Shown: positions 1 through 7,300 of the stretch, piece after piece
Position numbering within the stretch: position 1 is the stretch's first letter
Layout of the letters: each line of letters begins with the position of its first letter
From: an uncultured Clostridia bacterium
GTDB lineage: Bacteria; Bacillota_A; Clostridia; TANB77; CAG-508
NCBI GenBank assembly: GCA_949747745.1
Contig: CATKFT010000147.1
Coordinates: 1-9,744, forward strand
Reading direction: 5' to 3'
Length of the DNA: 9,744 bases
Translations under genes and position numbers: made by a program
The notes under the pieces: generated by a model
What the model was told of the DNA's origin: nothing
What the model saw: only the letters and a program-made list of their open reading frames with translations
The model's database searches: none

Positions 1-1
1 T

Positions 2-709
2 GTGCCTAATATTCTTCTTTCAAATATACCAGAAAAGAAAACATATGTAGAAGTTATAAGTGACAAGGATTTAAAAAGATTAATAGAAGAAATCATAAAC
101 CCAAGTCCTAATCGATGTTTTGCGAAAAAAGCTCAATATAAATATAGATCATATGGCATTGCTTTGTTGATTGGAAGATATACTGGTTTAAGAATAAGTG
201 AGGTTATGGCATTAAAAAAAGAAGATTTTGATTTGGAAAGAAATCAATTAACAATACGACGAAAGGTAGAGTATATTGGATTAAAAAGAAAAGAAATATA
301 TTTAACAGAAAGGTTAAAGACAAAAAGTAGTAAAGCTAAGGTAGAAATTTGTTCAATATTAAGTGAATATTTAAAAAGTTGGTTTGTTGAAAATCCATAC
401 GAATTTGTTATTTGTGATGAACATGGAGATTTTATTACACCATCAAATTTTCAAGAAAGAATTAGAGATACAGCAAAAAAGTTGGACATTAAGTTTCATT
501 ATCATATGCTTAGACATACATATGCTACTGAATTGATGATGTCAGGTATTAATCCAATAATTGTTAGGGATTTATTAAGACATAGTACAGTAAATACAAC
601 ATGGAATGTATATACACATCCAAGCCGAGATGACCAAAGAAAGGCATTAGATGATTTATATGATGATAATATTGAATTTATAAATGATCAAAATAGAATC
701 AAGTTTTAG
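2..709 (+). CDS. Tyrosine recombinase (integrase), catalytic domain; 5' end outside window
   Basis: This is a phage- or ICE-type site-specific recombinase that would cut and rejoin DNA at att sites. The catalytic domain is complete. The motif TGLRISEV carries the first arginine (about residue 64 of the visible part), a basic TKSSKAK stretch near 107-113 may hold the catalytic lysine, HMLRHTYAT gives H168 and R171, LLRHSTVNTT gives H194, and VYTH gives the nucleophile Y204. Full-length relatives are usually 370-400 residues, so the arm-binding and core-binding domains probably lie left of the window. The GTG at base 2 is then only the first codon visible, not a real start. The frame is open to the TAG at 707-709. 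An att-like repeat lies about 115 bp downstream, so this gene may mark the right end of an element extending leftwards. The family assignment is secure; whether the full gene is intact cannot be seen. Confidence 0.93.
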   Translation: MPNILLSNIPEKKTYVEVISDKDLKRLIEEIINPSPNRCFAKKAQYKYRSYGIALLIGRYTGLRISEVMALKKEDFDLERNQLTIRRKVEYIGLKRKEIYLTERLKTKSSKAKVEICSILSEYLKSWFVENPYEFVICDEHGDFITPSNFQERIRDTAKKLDIKFHYHMLRHTYATELMMSGINPIIVRDLLRHSTVNTTWNVYTHPSRDDQRKALDDLYDDNIEFINDQNRIKF

Positions 710-809
710 AATAAGTATAAGTAAAATTAAATTAGTTGATAGAAATAACTATGATTTATAGAAGATTGTTAATTGAAAAAATATATTTTATGTATATAAG
801 TTATTTTGT

Positions 810-831
810 TTCTACTAAAGAATGATAAAAT
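810..831 (+). repeat. 22-bp near-perfect direct repeat, left copy
   Basis: This 22-bp stretch, beginning ttctactaaa, recurs at 7874-7895 with a single A/G difference. The two copies are about 7.06 kb apart and bracket the whole restriction-modification operon plus the excisionase and second integrase remnants. The right copy sits at the point where the second integrase gene loses its reading frame. It could be a target-site or att duplication, or a trace of a recombination event that removed the catalytic half of that integrase. Confidence 0.5.
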
Positions 832-847
832 CAAGGTATTTTTAATT
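824..847 (+). repeat. att-like direct repeat, copy 1
   Basis: The core gataaaatcaag begins a 24-bp stretch that matches 8016-8039 with three mismatches; the 11-bp core gataaaatcaa also occurs at 8090-8100. This copy is about 115 bp downstream of the first integrase, which is where an attachment site often lies. Together the copies could be attL/attR and a leftover site from integration of the island. The AT-rich composition weakens the case. Confidence 0.4.
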
Positions 848-919
848 AGTGGTCATTTATTTATTCGAACCACAAATGTTAATTTTAAATGACTTAGGTA
901 TCATGACATATACCCTTAA

Positions 920-1108
920 AAGGTAAAACCAGATTATGTGTTTTTCTTGGATTATGACTGTTTGCTGTCAGAAATAAATGTAGACTGCAGGTTATTTGAT
1001 AAGATGGATAAAGCAGGCATCAAATTGATTGATGTAGATGCAGGTTGTGAAATTAGAAAAGCTATTGGAGAACTGCCAATAAAAATGATTGAATTAAAAA
1101 AACAATGA
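920..1108 (+). pseudogene. Unidentified 62-codon gene remnant
   Basis: A 62-codon open frame follows an in-frame stop at 917-919 and ends at the TGA at 1106-1108. There is no ATG near its beginning; GTG at 938 is the only usable initiation codon there and lacks a good ribosome site. The peptide has gene-like composition, starting KPDYVFFLDYDCLLSEI and ending ELPIKMIELKKQ, acidic in the middle with regular hydrophobic spacing. The DYDC region faintly recalls the acidic ArdA-type antirestriction proteins carried by conjugative elements. That similarity is from memory and is not strong enough for a call. It is best read as the broken interior or 3' part of an accessory gene. Confidence 0.3.
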
Positions 1109-1114
1109 GTATAG

Positions 1115-1261
1115 TATCAGGAATATATCAATAAAAGGGATGAAGGTAATGAGGAGAATATTATGATTATCAGCAGTGCTGATATTGATTAGAAGGAATT
1201 GGATATTTATAATGAGGCAATCGCTACAAGAAATGTAAGTATGTTGGTAAATGTAATATAG
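1115..1261 (+). pseudogene. Unidentified remnant with two in-frame stops
   Basis: One plus-strand frame reads gene-like peptide across TAG codons at 1190-1192 and 1259-1261. Segments include YINKRDEGNEENIMIISSAD and, after the first stop, KELDIYNEAIATRNVSMLVN. The persistence of amphipathic, coding-like composition in one frame over about 145 bases suggests a decayed gene rather than random sequence. It follows directly on the 920-1108 remnant in a different frame, so the two may once have been one gene or one operon. No family is recognised. Confidence 0.27.
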
Positions 1262-1622
1262 AGTTTAGTGAGTTTATGAAATCACATGAATAAAAAAGGA
1301 ATTAATATTCAATAAAGAGAATATCAAAAAAGGATATAATATATGGGCTTAAACTCAACTAGGTCTAATTTATAAAGAAATATGCAGTTCCATATATATA
1401 TATCAGTTATAAATAAGTATAAAATAATGGATTTAATCATGGCTAAAAGAAAAAATATGTGGTAGTGTTGATGATGAAAAAGATAACTTAAGTAGAATTA
1501 TCAGTTGATAATCTTAAAATTTTAATTATTGATAGTGATGAAGAGCAATTTAGTGTATCAACACACTGATAGAATTTTTAATAAATGAATAGTGGAATCA
1601 ATTATATATAAAAATTATTTGA

Positions 1623-1651
1623 TTGAGAAAATAACAATAATTTGATATAAT
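1623..1651 (+). promoter_or_regulatory. Sigma-A-type promoter of the restriction-modification operon
   Basis: TTGAGA at 1623-1628 and a perfect TATAAT at 1646-1651 are separated by 17 bases, very close to the housekeeping consensus. Transcription would begin near 1658, giving a leader of about 100 bases before the methylase start codon at 1757. It is the best promoter-like element upstream of the operon. Confidence 0.7.
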
Positions 1652-1659
1652 GTTAAAAA

Positions 1660-1669
1660 TTGTATACAA
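1660..1669. promoter_or_regulatory. Palindrome at the predicted transcription start; possible operator
   Basis: TTGTATACAA is a perfect 10-bp palindrome beginning nine bases after the -10 box, overlapping or just beyond the expected transcription start. A repressor bound here would block the promoter, and restriction-modification operons often use a controller protein or methylase autoregulation. A second loose inverted repeat (AAATTA / TAATTT, 1681-1693) follows. No controller gene is recognisable in the window, so the operator role is inferred from position alone. Confidence 0.35.
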
Positions 1670-1756
1670 ATTTTTGATTCAAATTACTAATTTAAAATGG
1701 TGTTCAAATACAAGTTGTTAATATTATAATAAGGATATGATTGAAAGGTGAATTAA

Positions 1757-3610
1757 ATGAGATATTTAGGGAGTAAAATCAAATTGTTAGATGCAATTGA
1801 AAAAACTATAATTAAGTACAACATTCAGGGAAAAACATTTGCGGACTTGTTCGCTGGAACCGGGTGTGTAGGAGATTATTTTAAGGACCGATATACCATT
1901 CAATCAAATGATTTTTTATATTTTTCTTATGTAATGAATCAAGCGAAATTGAAAAACAGTAACGTTCCAAGTTTTAAAAAATTTAAAAAAGCATATGATA
2001 AAGATATATTTACTTGGCTAAATTCACAGGAGTTTGAAGCAGATTCAACATATTTTGTATATAATAATTATACACCTATTGGTGGGCGAATGTTCTTCAC
2101 AGAAGAAAATGGTTTAAAAATTGATGGTATTAGATTAAAAATAGAAGATTTATATCAAAATAGAACAATAAATGAAGATGAGTATTACTTCTTGTTGGCT
2201 TCATTAATTGAGAGTGTGACAAAAGTATCAAATACTTCTGGGACCTATGAAGCGTTCTTTAAATTTTGGGATACAAGGGCGACAAAAGCATTTGTAATAG
2301 AACCTTTAGAGATTAATAAAGTAAAGTTATTTAGTAAAAATGAGGTGTATAATAAGGAAACCAATAGTTTAATAAAAGAATTGAGTGGAGATATTGCTTA
2401 TATAGATCCACCTTATACGGTTACTCAGTACGTTTCAGCGTATCATATGTTTGAAACAATTGCTAGATACGATTCGCCAGAAATTACAGGTAAAGGTGGG
2501 AAGAGAGACCGTGGTAATAAAAATTCATTATATGCTCAACGAACAAAAGCATTAACAGCATTCGAAGATTTATTTCGTAAAATAAAGTATACTCATATTT
2601 TAGTGAGTTATAGCAACCAAGGACTTGTGTCATTAGATGATCTAATATCTTTAGCTAAGCATTTTGCAAAAGATAAGCAGGTATATGTTGAAAGTACAAC
2701 CTATAGAGAGTATCAAAACCACCGATCGAGTAACAAAGGAAATGGCAAAAACTTGAATGAAGTAATTATATATTTTCAAAAAGATATTACACTAAATAAA
2801 TCTCCGCTTAATTATTCGGGTAGCAAAGATACTTTGGTTCCATTTATCATTAATGAACTTCCTGATAAAGTTGGAACTTTTGTAGATGTTATGGGAGGGG
2901 CATTTAATGTAGGAGTTAATATCTCAGCTTTAACTGCAGTTGTATATAATGAATTGAATCCTTATGTATATAATACAATAGAATGGTTACTCAACAACGA
3001 TAAAGACAAAATAATTAATCAAATAGAGTTAGCAATTTCTTCTTATGGATTGGAAAAAGGAAATAAAGATGCTTATAACAAATTACGTTCTGATTTTAAT
3101 GCAGGGATGAATTCTCCACTTTATTTATATTTATTACATATGTATTCATTTCAAAATATGATAAGATTTAACAGCAGGCATGAGTTTAATACTCCTATAG
3201 GAGTTGCAGGATATAGTGAAGATATTAAACATCGAATTCTACATTTTTATGCAAAAACAGAAAATGTGAAGTTACTAAATACTGATTATACAACTTTAAA
3301 TTGGAATGAATATCCAATAGATACAGTTTTTTATTTTGATCCACCTTATTTTATTACGAGTGCTGCCTATAATGACGGAAAACGTGGAATGAAAGGATGG
3401 ACAGCAGATGAGGAAGTCGAACTTTTAAATATTCTTAATTATCTTGACGCTCAAGGTTATAAATTCATGTTATCCAATGTCATATATCATAAAGGAAGAG
3501 TAAATCATTTACTTTTAAAGTGGGTGCAAGAACATCAATTCACAATTGTAAATATTGGAACTAGTGGATTACGATATACAAAAAAAGAAGTGATAATAAA
3601 AAATTTTTAA
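1757..3610 (+). CDS. Fused two-domain D12-class N6-adenine DNA methyltransferase
   Basis: This predicted modification enzyme transfers a methyl group from S-adenosylmethionine to adenine N6 and protects host sites from the restriction genes that follow. The 617 residues contain two complete D12 (Dam-like) modules. Module 1 has the motif X segment RYLGSK (residues 2-7), motif I FADLFAGTGCVG (28-39) and DPPY (217-220). Module 2 has NYSGSK (352-357), a motif I variant FVDVMGGAFNVG (375-386) and DPPY (528-531). Single D12 enzymes run about 260-320 residues, so this is a true fusion, laid out like M.FokI and the LlaI methylase. In those enzymes each half methylates one strand of an asymmetric site, so an asymmetric target is likely here. 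ATG 1757 is preceded by AAAGGTGA at 1744-1751. The next gene starts 11 bases after the stop. The sequence does not reveal the target. Confidence 0.93.
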   Translation: MRYLGSKIKLLDAIEKTIIKYNIQGKTFADLFAGTGCVGDYFKDRYTIQSNDFLYFSYVMNQAKLKNSNVPSFKKFKKAYDKDIFTWLNSQEFEADSTYFVYNNYTPIGGRMFFTEENGLKIDGIRLKIEDLYQNRTINEDEYYFLLASLIESVTKVSNTSGTYEAFFKFWDTRATKAFVIEPLEINKVKLFSKNEVYNKETNSLIKELSGDIAYIDPPYTVTQYVSAYHMFETIARYDSPEITGKGGKRDRGNKNSLYAQRTKALTAFEDLFRKIKYTHILVSYSNQGLVSLDDLISLAKHFAKDKQVYVESTTYREYQNHRSSNKGNGKNLNEVIIYFQKDITLNKSPLNYSGSKDTLVPFIINELPDKVGTFVDVMGGAFNVGVNISALTAVVYNELNPYVYNTIEWLLNNDKDKIINQIELAISSYGLEKGNKDAYNKLRSDFNAGMNSPLYLYLLHMYSFQNMIRFNSRHEFNTPIGVAGYSEDIKHRILHFYAKTENVKLLNTDYTTLNWNEYPIDTVFYFDPPYFITSAAYNDGKRGMKGWTADEEVELLNILNYLDAQGYKFMLSNVIYHKGRVNHLLLKWVQEHQFTIVNIGTSGLRYTKKEVIIKNF

Positions 3611-3621
3611 AGGAGAATAAA

Positions 3622-4476
3622 ATGAAACATACTTTAGTTTTGCCTTGTGATTTGAATGATAAATTATATTCAGTTGCGAGTAATGCATCGGTGTTGTCCC
3701 GTTGGACTTCTATAGGAGTCAAAACAATAAATGATATGCTTTTAAAAATTATTGACGACATGAATAACACATTTTATAAATTAAATATTACAGATGTCAG
3801 ATTTGAGGGAAAAAATGTTATTAGATCAAAAATTTCTAATCTTGGGAAAGAATCAGTGTATGCTGGCTATTTAGAAGCAGATAATGGAGTAATTGATGGA
3901 TTATTTTTCTATATTCCGCCTTCTTTGGATTCTGCAAATGATATTTTATCAAGGCAAGTTATTCCTGGTTTAATGGGCATTTTTTCAGGAGTATATGATA
4001 GCACAAAAGACTTGCATCTTAATAATAGACCAATATACATAGTTAACTTAAATGAATTGAGTAGAATGAATCAGCGTTCAGTGAAGATAAATATTATTTT
4101 TTCAAAATTGATGGGATTTAATTATTTGGATTTATTTGGAAATGAATATGAAGATATAATTACAGATGATTTCTGTGATCTTAGCAACAATATAGAAATG
4201 ATAGATGATTTAATAACTGATAATGGGACTCATAGCAATGATTATTTTGTTTTAGATCCCTATTCTAAAACACTTAAAGTTTTAGCTAATAAATTAAATA
4301 AATCAAAAAATCCAACAGCAGAAATTTATAGGTTTATTTTAAAGGTAGTCCCATCTATTTATATTGGTTTAAAAGAAGGTTACACAATCGATATTAGCGA
4401 TCTAAATACAATAACAAATGACATAGATTCTTTGAAAATGATGAAAATACACATATTAAAATTATTAGGGGGATAA
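3622..4476 (+). CDS. Unknown protein of the restriction operon, possible DNA-recognition subunit
   Basis: This 284-residue soluble protein belongs to no family I recognise. It lacks a signal peptide, obvious membrane segment, Walker motif or clear nuclease motif, and appears as mixed alpha/beta sequence with several acidic stretches. AAGGAG directly upstream supports ATG 3622. It lies between the methylase and the McrB-like NTPase, 5 bases from the latter, the position held by the first restriction gene in LlaI-type operons and by ydiR in BsuMI, as I recall them. All three restriction genes are reported to be needed in those systems. Because the McrB-like protein downstream has no N-terminal DNA-binding domain, this protein may supply target recognition as a separate chain. 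That is inference from gene order. Intact reading through 284 codons amid decayed flanks argues that it is functional. Confidence 0.8.
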   Translation: MKHTLVLPCDLNDKLYSVASNASVLSRWTSIGVKTINDMLLKIIDDMNNTFYKLNITDVRFEGKNVIRSKISNLGKESVYAGYLEADNGVIDGLFFYIPPSLDSANDILSRQVIPGLMGIFSGVYDSTKDLHLNNRPIYIVNLNELSRMNQRSVKINIIFSKLMGFNYLDLFGNEYEDIITDDFCDLSNNIEMIDDLITDNGTHSNDYFVLDPYSKTLKVLANKLNKSKNPTAEIYRFILKVVPSIYIGLKEGYTIDISDLNTITNDIDSLKMMKIHILKLLGG

Positions 4477-4481
4477 AAAAG

Positions 4482-5435
4482 ATGCAGAAAATTTATTATG
4501 GTGCTCCAGGAACTGGAAAGAGTTTTAAGATAGATAAGAAATTGAATGATGATAGTATACCAGATGATAGAATTTATAGAACAACATTTCACCCAGAATA
4601 CAGTTACAGTGATTTTGTGGGACAATTACTTCCTACTGTTACAAAAGTGCCAGGTGGAACAAGTACAGTCACTTATAAATTTTCAAAAGGTATTTTCACT
4701 AGAGCACTTGAAAAGGCATATGAAGATACTTCAAAAGAAGTGTTTTTAATAATTGAAGAAATGTCAAGAGGAGACTGTGCAGCAATTTTTGGAGATATTT
4801 TCCAATTACTTGATAGAGAAAAATCTGGGATAAATAAAGGTTATAGTAGGTATTTTGTTAGTAATGAAGTAATAGCTAAAGATATTATTGCATTACCTAA
4901 TAATCATATTAAATTACCAGCTAATTTCTCTATTGTAGGTACTGTAAATACTAGTGATCAAAATGTATATGTAATGGATACAGCATTTAAGAGGAGATTT
5001 GAATGGGAGTATATAAGTACAAAACCCAAAAAGTCGCCAGTAAGTATAAAGGAATATATGAATAATGTGAATATAGAATTAAATTGTAAAACTGGAACAA
5101 AAATTGTTTCTTGGATTAATCTTTATGGTACGTTGAATATAGTAATCTCTAGTGAAAAGTATTTAGATCTTGGAGAAGATAAGCAACTTGGACAATTTTT
5201 TATTGAATTTGATGATGTTACTACACAAGATGAAGTTAAATTGAAAATTCAAAATAAACTTCTTCATTTTCTATGGAACGATGTGCATAAAATATCATAC
5301 AAAAAGAATTTTAGATTGTTTACTAATAAAGCATATAGTTTCTCAGACCTTTATGATATGTTTGAAAATAATGAACAAATTTTTAGTGATGAATTTTTTG
5401 AATGCATTGAATTGTGGGAAAAGAATTTATTATAA
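4482..5435 (+). CDS. McrB-like AAA+ NTPase subunit of the restriction complex
   Basis: This AAA+ protein would hydrolyse GTP or ATP to drive translocation or activation of the partner nuclease. The Walker A motif GAPGTGKS is at residues 7-14, so the chain starts almost directly with the NTPase core. FHPEYSYSDFVG (36-47) is the usual McrB-family segment. A Walker B-like FLIIEEMSRG (88-97) has glutamate where aspartate is usual. VNTSDQN (155-161) matches the McrB MNTxDRS motif, RRF (171-173) the arginine-finger region, and QLGQFF (235-240) the later LGHSYF-like motif. E. coli McrB (about 460 residues) has an extra N-terminal DNA-binding domain that this 317-residue protein lacks; short forms occur in BsuMI (YdiS) and LlaI-type systems. 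AGGGGG nine bases before ATG 4482 supports the start. Family assignment is firm; nucleotide preference is not known. Confidence 0.92.
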   Translation: MQKIYYGAPGTGKSFKIDKKLNDDSIPDDRIYRTTFHPEYSYSDFVGQLLPTVTKVPGGTSTVTYKFSKGIFTRALEKAYEDTSKEVFLIIEEMSRGDCAAIFGDIFQLLDREKSGINKGYSRYFVSNEVIAKDIIALPNNHIKLPANFSIVGTVNTSDQNVYVMDTAFKRRFEWEYISTKPKKSPVSIKEYMNNVNIELNCKTGTKIVSWINLYGTLNIVISSEKYLDLGEDKQLGQFFIEFDDVTTQDEVKLKIQNKLLHFLWNDVHKISYKKNFRLFTNKAYSFSDLYDMFENNEQIFSDEFFECIELWEKNLL

Positions 5436-5459
5436 TTATGGAGATATTTAGTAAATAAT

Positions 5460-6719
5460 ATGATGAAATTTTATTATGGGCAAGATGGAGATAAGGTAGC
5501 TACAGATGTACTTGAGATTTTTCAATTCACTAAAGGAGATATTAGATATTTAAAAAGGGAAAATATCACTGTTTATGATTTTGTAGGGTTTGTAATAAAT
5601 AATGATTCTATGTTAGTTGTTTTTCCAAAACACTTTTATCAACCTCAAGAAATTAACAAATTAAATGATAAAAGAATTTTAGACGAAAATAGTTTTAAAC
5701 TTCTTTTTGACACAATACAGAAATATATAAATAAAAAAAATCATAATAGTAAAGCAGAAAAATATATAGGTAAATTACCAACATATGAAGCTAATTATCC
5801 TTTTGAAACATTCTATAAGGTATATGATTATTATAAAAGGTTTGGGTTGTATAAAGAGATAATGATAAAATCTAGACCAGGATATAACGGTAAAGTTTCC
5901 TGGAAAGATACCATAAATAAGTCTCAGATAATTATAAATGATGGAAATATTATATTTTCACCATTATATGTCAAACGAAAAAATTATCAGTCTGTATTTT
6001 TAAGTGAATGTATGGCTTTTGTAATTGATAATACATTAAAAATGTTTCCATTCTTTTTTACTTTACCAAAAACTAATTATGGGAAATTTAATTTTGATTT
6101 TATAAATAATTTAGATTTTGTAATAAAAGAGTTGTTAAATATTAAATCAAAACTTTTTAAAGATGTTAACATTACCTTAGTAGATTCACTAATTAATTTT
6201 TTTAAAGAGTATAATAATATTTCAAGTGGCGGAGATATACATGTAAAGATAAATTATTTCAATTTGATATGGGAAGAGATGGTTAATGATTATTTGAATA
6301 AATCATTTGTGAGTTTTGATTCTTCTAGAAATTGTATAGTATTTGATGATTCTTCAATTAAATCGACTGTTGATTTTGGGAAAAAAAGTTTTGCAATAGA
6401 TAAGTCGAGTAATCATTATATTATTTCTGTAGATCATTATGGTGAAGATGAACATCAAAAATATATATTTGATTCAAAGTATTATGTAAATATTAAAGAA
6501 CTTAATTACAAACAATTGAGTTATAATGAGTTATTAAGGTATCATAATTCAGATAAGAAAAGAGCATATAGTGTGTTGATATTCCCAGGTGATCTAGAAT
6601 CGTCTTTTCATTTCGAATTTGCTGATGATTATGTTGGTAAGAGATTAACTAATTTAGCAATAGTAGAACAATATCTAAATGTAAGAAAAATAATGAAGTC
6701 TTATTTGAATATAAATTGA
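5460..6719 (+). CDS. McrC-like restriction endonuclease of the LlaJI family
   Basis: This is the likely DNA-cutting subunit, working with the McrB-like NTPase encoded 24 bases upstream. The middle of the chain (GLYKEIMIKSRPGYNGKVSW, 129-148) matches the region LlaJI-type nucleases share after their N-terminal beta-rich part, and LIWEEMV (269-275) is a typical family motif. Near the C-terminus AID (312-314) followed by IFDSKYY (336-342) fits a PD-(D/E)xK active site, with D314, D338 and K340 as candidate catalytic residues. The usual PD is AID here, so the first acid is tentative. The 419-residue length suits the family. ATG 5460 (or 5463) has no close ribosome site; GGAG at 5440-5443 is 16 bases away and no better in-frame start exists, so translation may be coupled or weak, perhaps limiting nuclease output. 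Confidence 0.87.
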   Translation: MMKFYYGQDGDKVATDVLEIFQFTKGDIRYLKRENITVYDFVGFVINNDSMLVVFPKHFYQPQEINKLNDKRILDENSFKLLFDTIQKYINKKNHNSKAEKYIGKLPTYEANYPFETFYKVYDYYKRFGLYKEIMIKSRPGYNGKVSWKDTINKSQIIINDGNIIFSPLYVKRKNYQSVFLSECMAFVIDNTLKMFPFFFTLPKTNYGKFNFDFINNLDFVIKELLNIKSKLFKDVNITLVDSLINFFKEYNNISSGGDIHVKINYFNLIWEEMVNDYLNKSFVSFDSSRNCIVFDDSSIKSTVDFGKKSFAIDKSSNHYIISVDHYGEDEHQKYIFDSKYYVNIKELNYKQLSYNELLRYHNSDKKRAYSVLIFPGDLESSFHFEFADDYVGKRLTNLAIVEQYLNVRKIMKSYLNIN

Positions 6720-6757
6720 AATATAGTTATTTTAGGTTTTATGTCAGTGTTGAATTA

Positions 6758-6784
6758 GGGAATAGTAAAAGCTGTTCTTTTTTT
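6758..6784 (+). terminator. Rho-independent terminator of the restriction-modification operon
   Basis: GAATAG (6760-6765) pairs with CTGTTC (6772-6777), including one G-U pair, around a six-base loop, and is followed by seven T residues. Two further G-T pairs can extend the stem outward. It lies about 40 bases after the nuclease stop codon and closes the four-gene transcript. Confidence 0.75.
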
Positions 6785-6921
6785 CGTATTTTAAAACTTT
6801 CACGTGTTACATTAAATTAAATATATAAATAACAAATAGTTGTTTCTTATATTGCTTAAATGTCTAAAATAGATAATAAATTATTTTGTATTAAAAATCA
6901 TTTTTTACTATGATAGGAGAT
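6785..6921. other. AT-rich spacer
   Basis: No gene, repeat or clear promoter is visible between the operon terminator and the excisionase region. The only notable item is CACGTG at 6801-6806, a palindrome likely to be coincidental. Confidence 0.5.
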
Positions 6922-7053
6922 ATGTTGAGGTATGTGTTTTTAAACAAGTATATAAGAAAATATGTCAATAAAAATAGCAATTATAAATATGATATAACCA
7001 AAAAATTTAGGCAAAATTATATTGATTATAGAGTAATGGAAGGTGTTATATAG
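6922..7053 (+). CDS. Possible 43-residue basic small protein before the excisionase
   Basis: An ATG frame of 43 codons begins MLRYVFLNKYIRKY and ends YRVMEGVI, rich in lysine, arginine, tyrosine and asparagine. AGGAGA at 6915-6920 lies only one base before the ATG, too close for ideal use; the next codon, TTG at 6925, would be slightly better spaced. It ends 11 bases before the excisionase start. Small basic proteins next to xis genes are common in mobile elements, but a 43-codon frame can arise by chance in AT-rich DNA, so this call is tentative. No family is recognised. Confidence 0.25.
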   Translation: MLRYVFLNKYIRKYVNKNSNYKYDITKKFRQNYIDYRVMEGVI

Positions 7054-7064
7054 AAAATCTAAGA

Positions 7065-7285
7065 ATGGTTACACAAGAAGAACACACAAACATTATTAAT
7101 TGTTCAGAAAATCATGTAACTGCCCTAAGAGAACTTGGAATAATACCTATAATAAAAACAGATAGAAATTATATATTTTCACTTGTGATATTATGAATTT
7201 TTTTACTGAATATACAGGATTAAATGTTAGCGATAGAATTAAAACAAAGCAAAGTAAGGAGAAAATAAAGTCCAGAAGGAAGTGA
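7065..7285 (+). pseudogene. xis: Excisionase-like HTH protein, frameshifted
   Basis: The first frame reads MVTQEEHTNIINCSENHVTA then LRELGIIPIIKTDRNYIF, a MerR-like helix-turn-helix of the kind found in small excisionases encoded just before integrases. Around 7178-7185 the homology moves to another frame, continuing FTCDIMNFFTEYTGLNVSD and ending with a basic tail at the TGA at 7283-7285, about 73 codons in total as expected. In the first frame translation would stop soon after the shift. An intact version would bind att-region DNA and steer the integrase towards excision. The next gene, an integrase, starts 15 bases downstream, the standard xis-int order. With this frameshift and the damaged integrase the module should be inactive. 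The gene symbol reflects the family role only. Confidence 0.7.
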
Positions 7286-7300
7286 TGGAGGTGAGTAGGA

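Larger units (their letters stand above)
710..1622. other. Gene-poor stretch with eroded coding debris
   Basis: No intact gene is visible on either strand. The stretch contains short open fragments interrupted by stops (listed separately at 920-1108 and 1115-1261). Further open scraps lie near 1330-1560, for example one reading GSVDDEKDNLSRIIS and one reading VDNLKILIIDSDEEQF, which I could not assign to a family. The last 150 bases or so are AT-rich non-coding sequence leading to the promoter of the restriction-modification operon. A weak hairpin with arms at 1552-1556 and 1563-1567 has no T-run directly after it. The debris most likely derives from accessory genes of an older mobile element. 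Confidence 0.6.

Noticed and set aside
1380..1410. TA dinucleotide run as a possible origin or microsatellite
   Set aside because: It is too short, and such runs are expected at this base composition.
3561..3770. 69-codon minus-strand frame over the start of the 284-residue gene
   Set aside because: It lies antisense to two well-supported genes, has no ribosome site and reads as low-complexity hydrophobic sequence typical of AT-rich antisense.
4380..4625. 81-codon minus-strand frame over the gene junction at 4476/4482
   Set aside because: It is antisense to the end of the unknown gene and the Walker A region of the NTPase, with no initiation signal.
4546..4749. 67-codon plus-strand frame inside the McrB-like gene
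   Set aside because: It overlaps the conserved NTPase core in another frame and has no independent support.
6798..6804. TTTCACG as the opposite arm site for the CGTGAAA tandem repeats
   Set aside because: Only a single seven-base copy is present in inverted orientation, too short to be meaningful.
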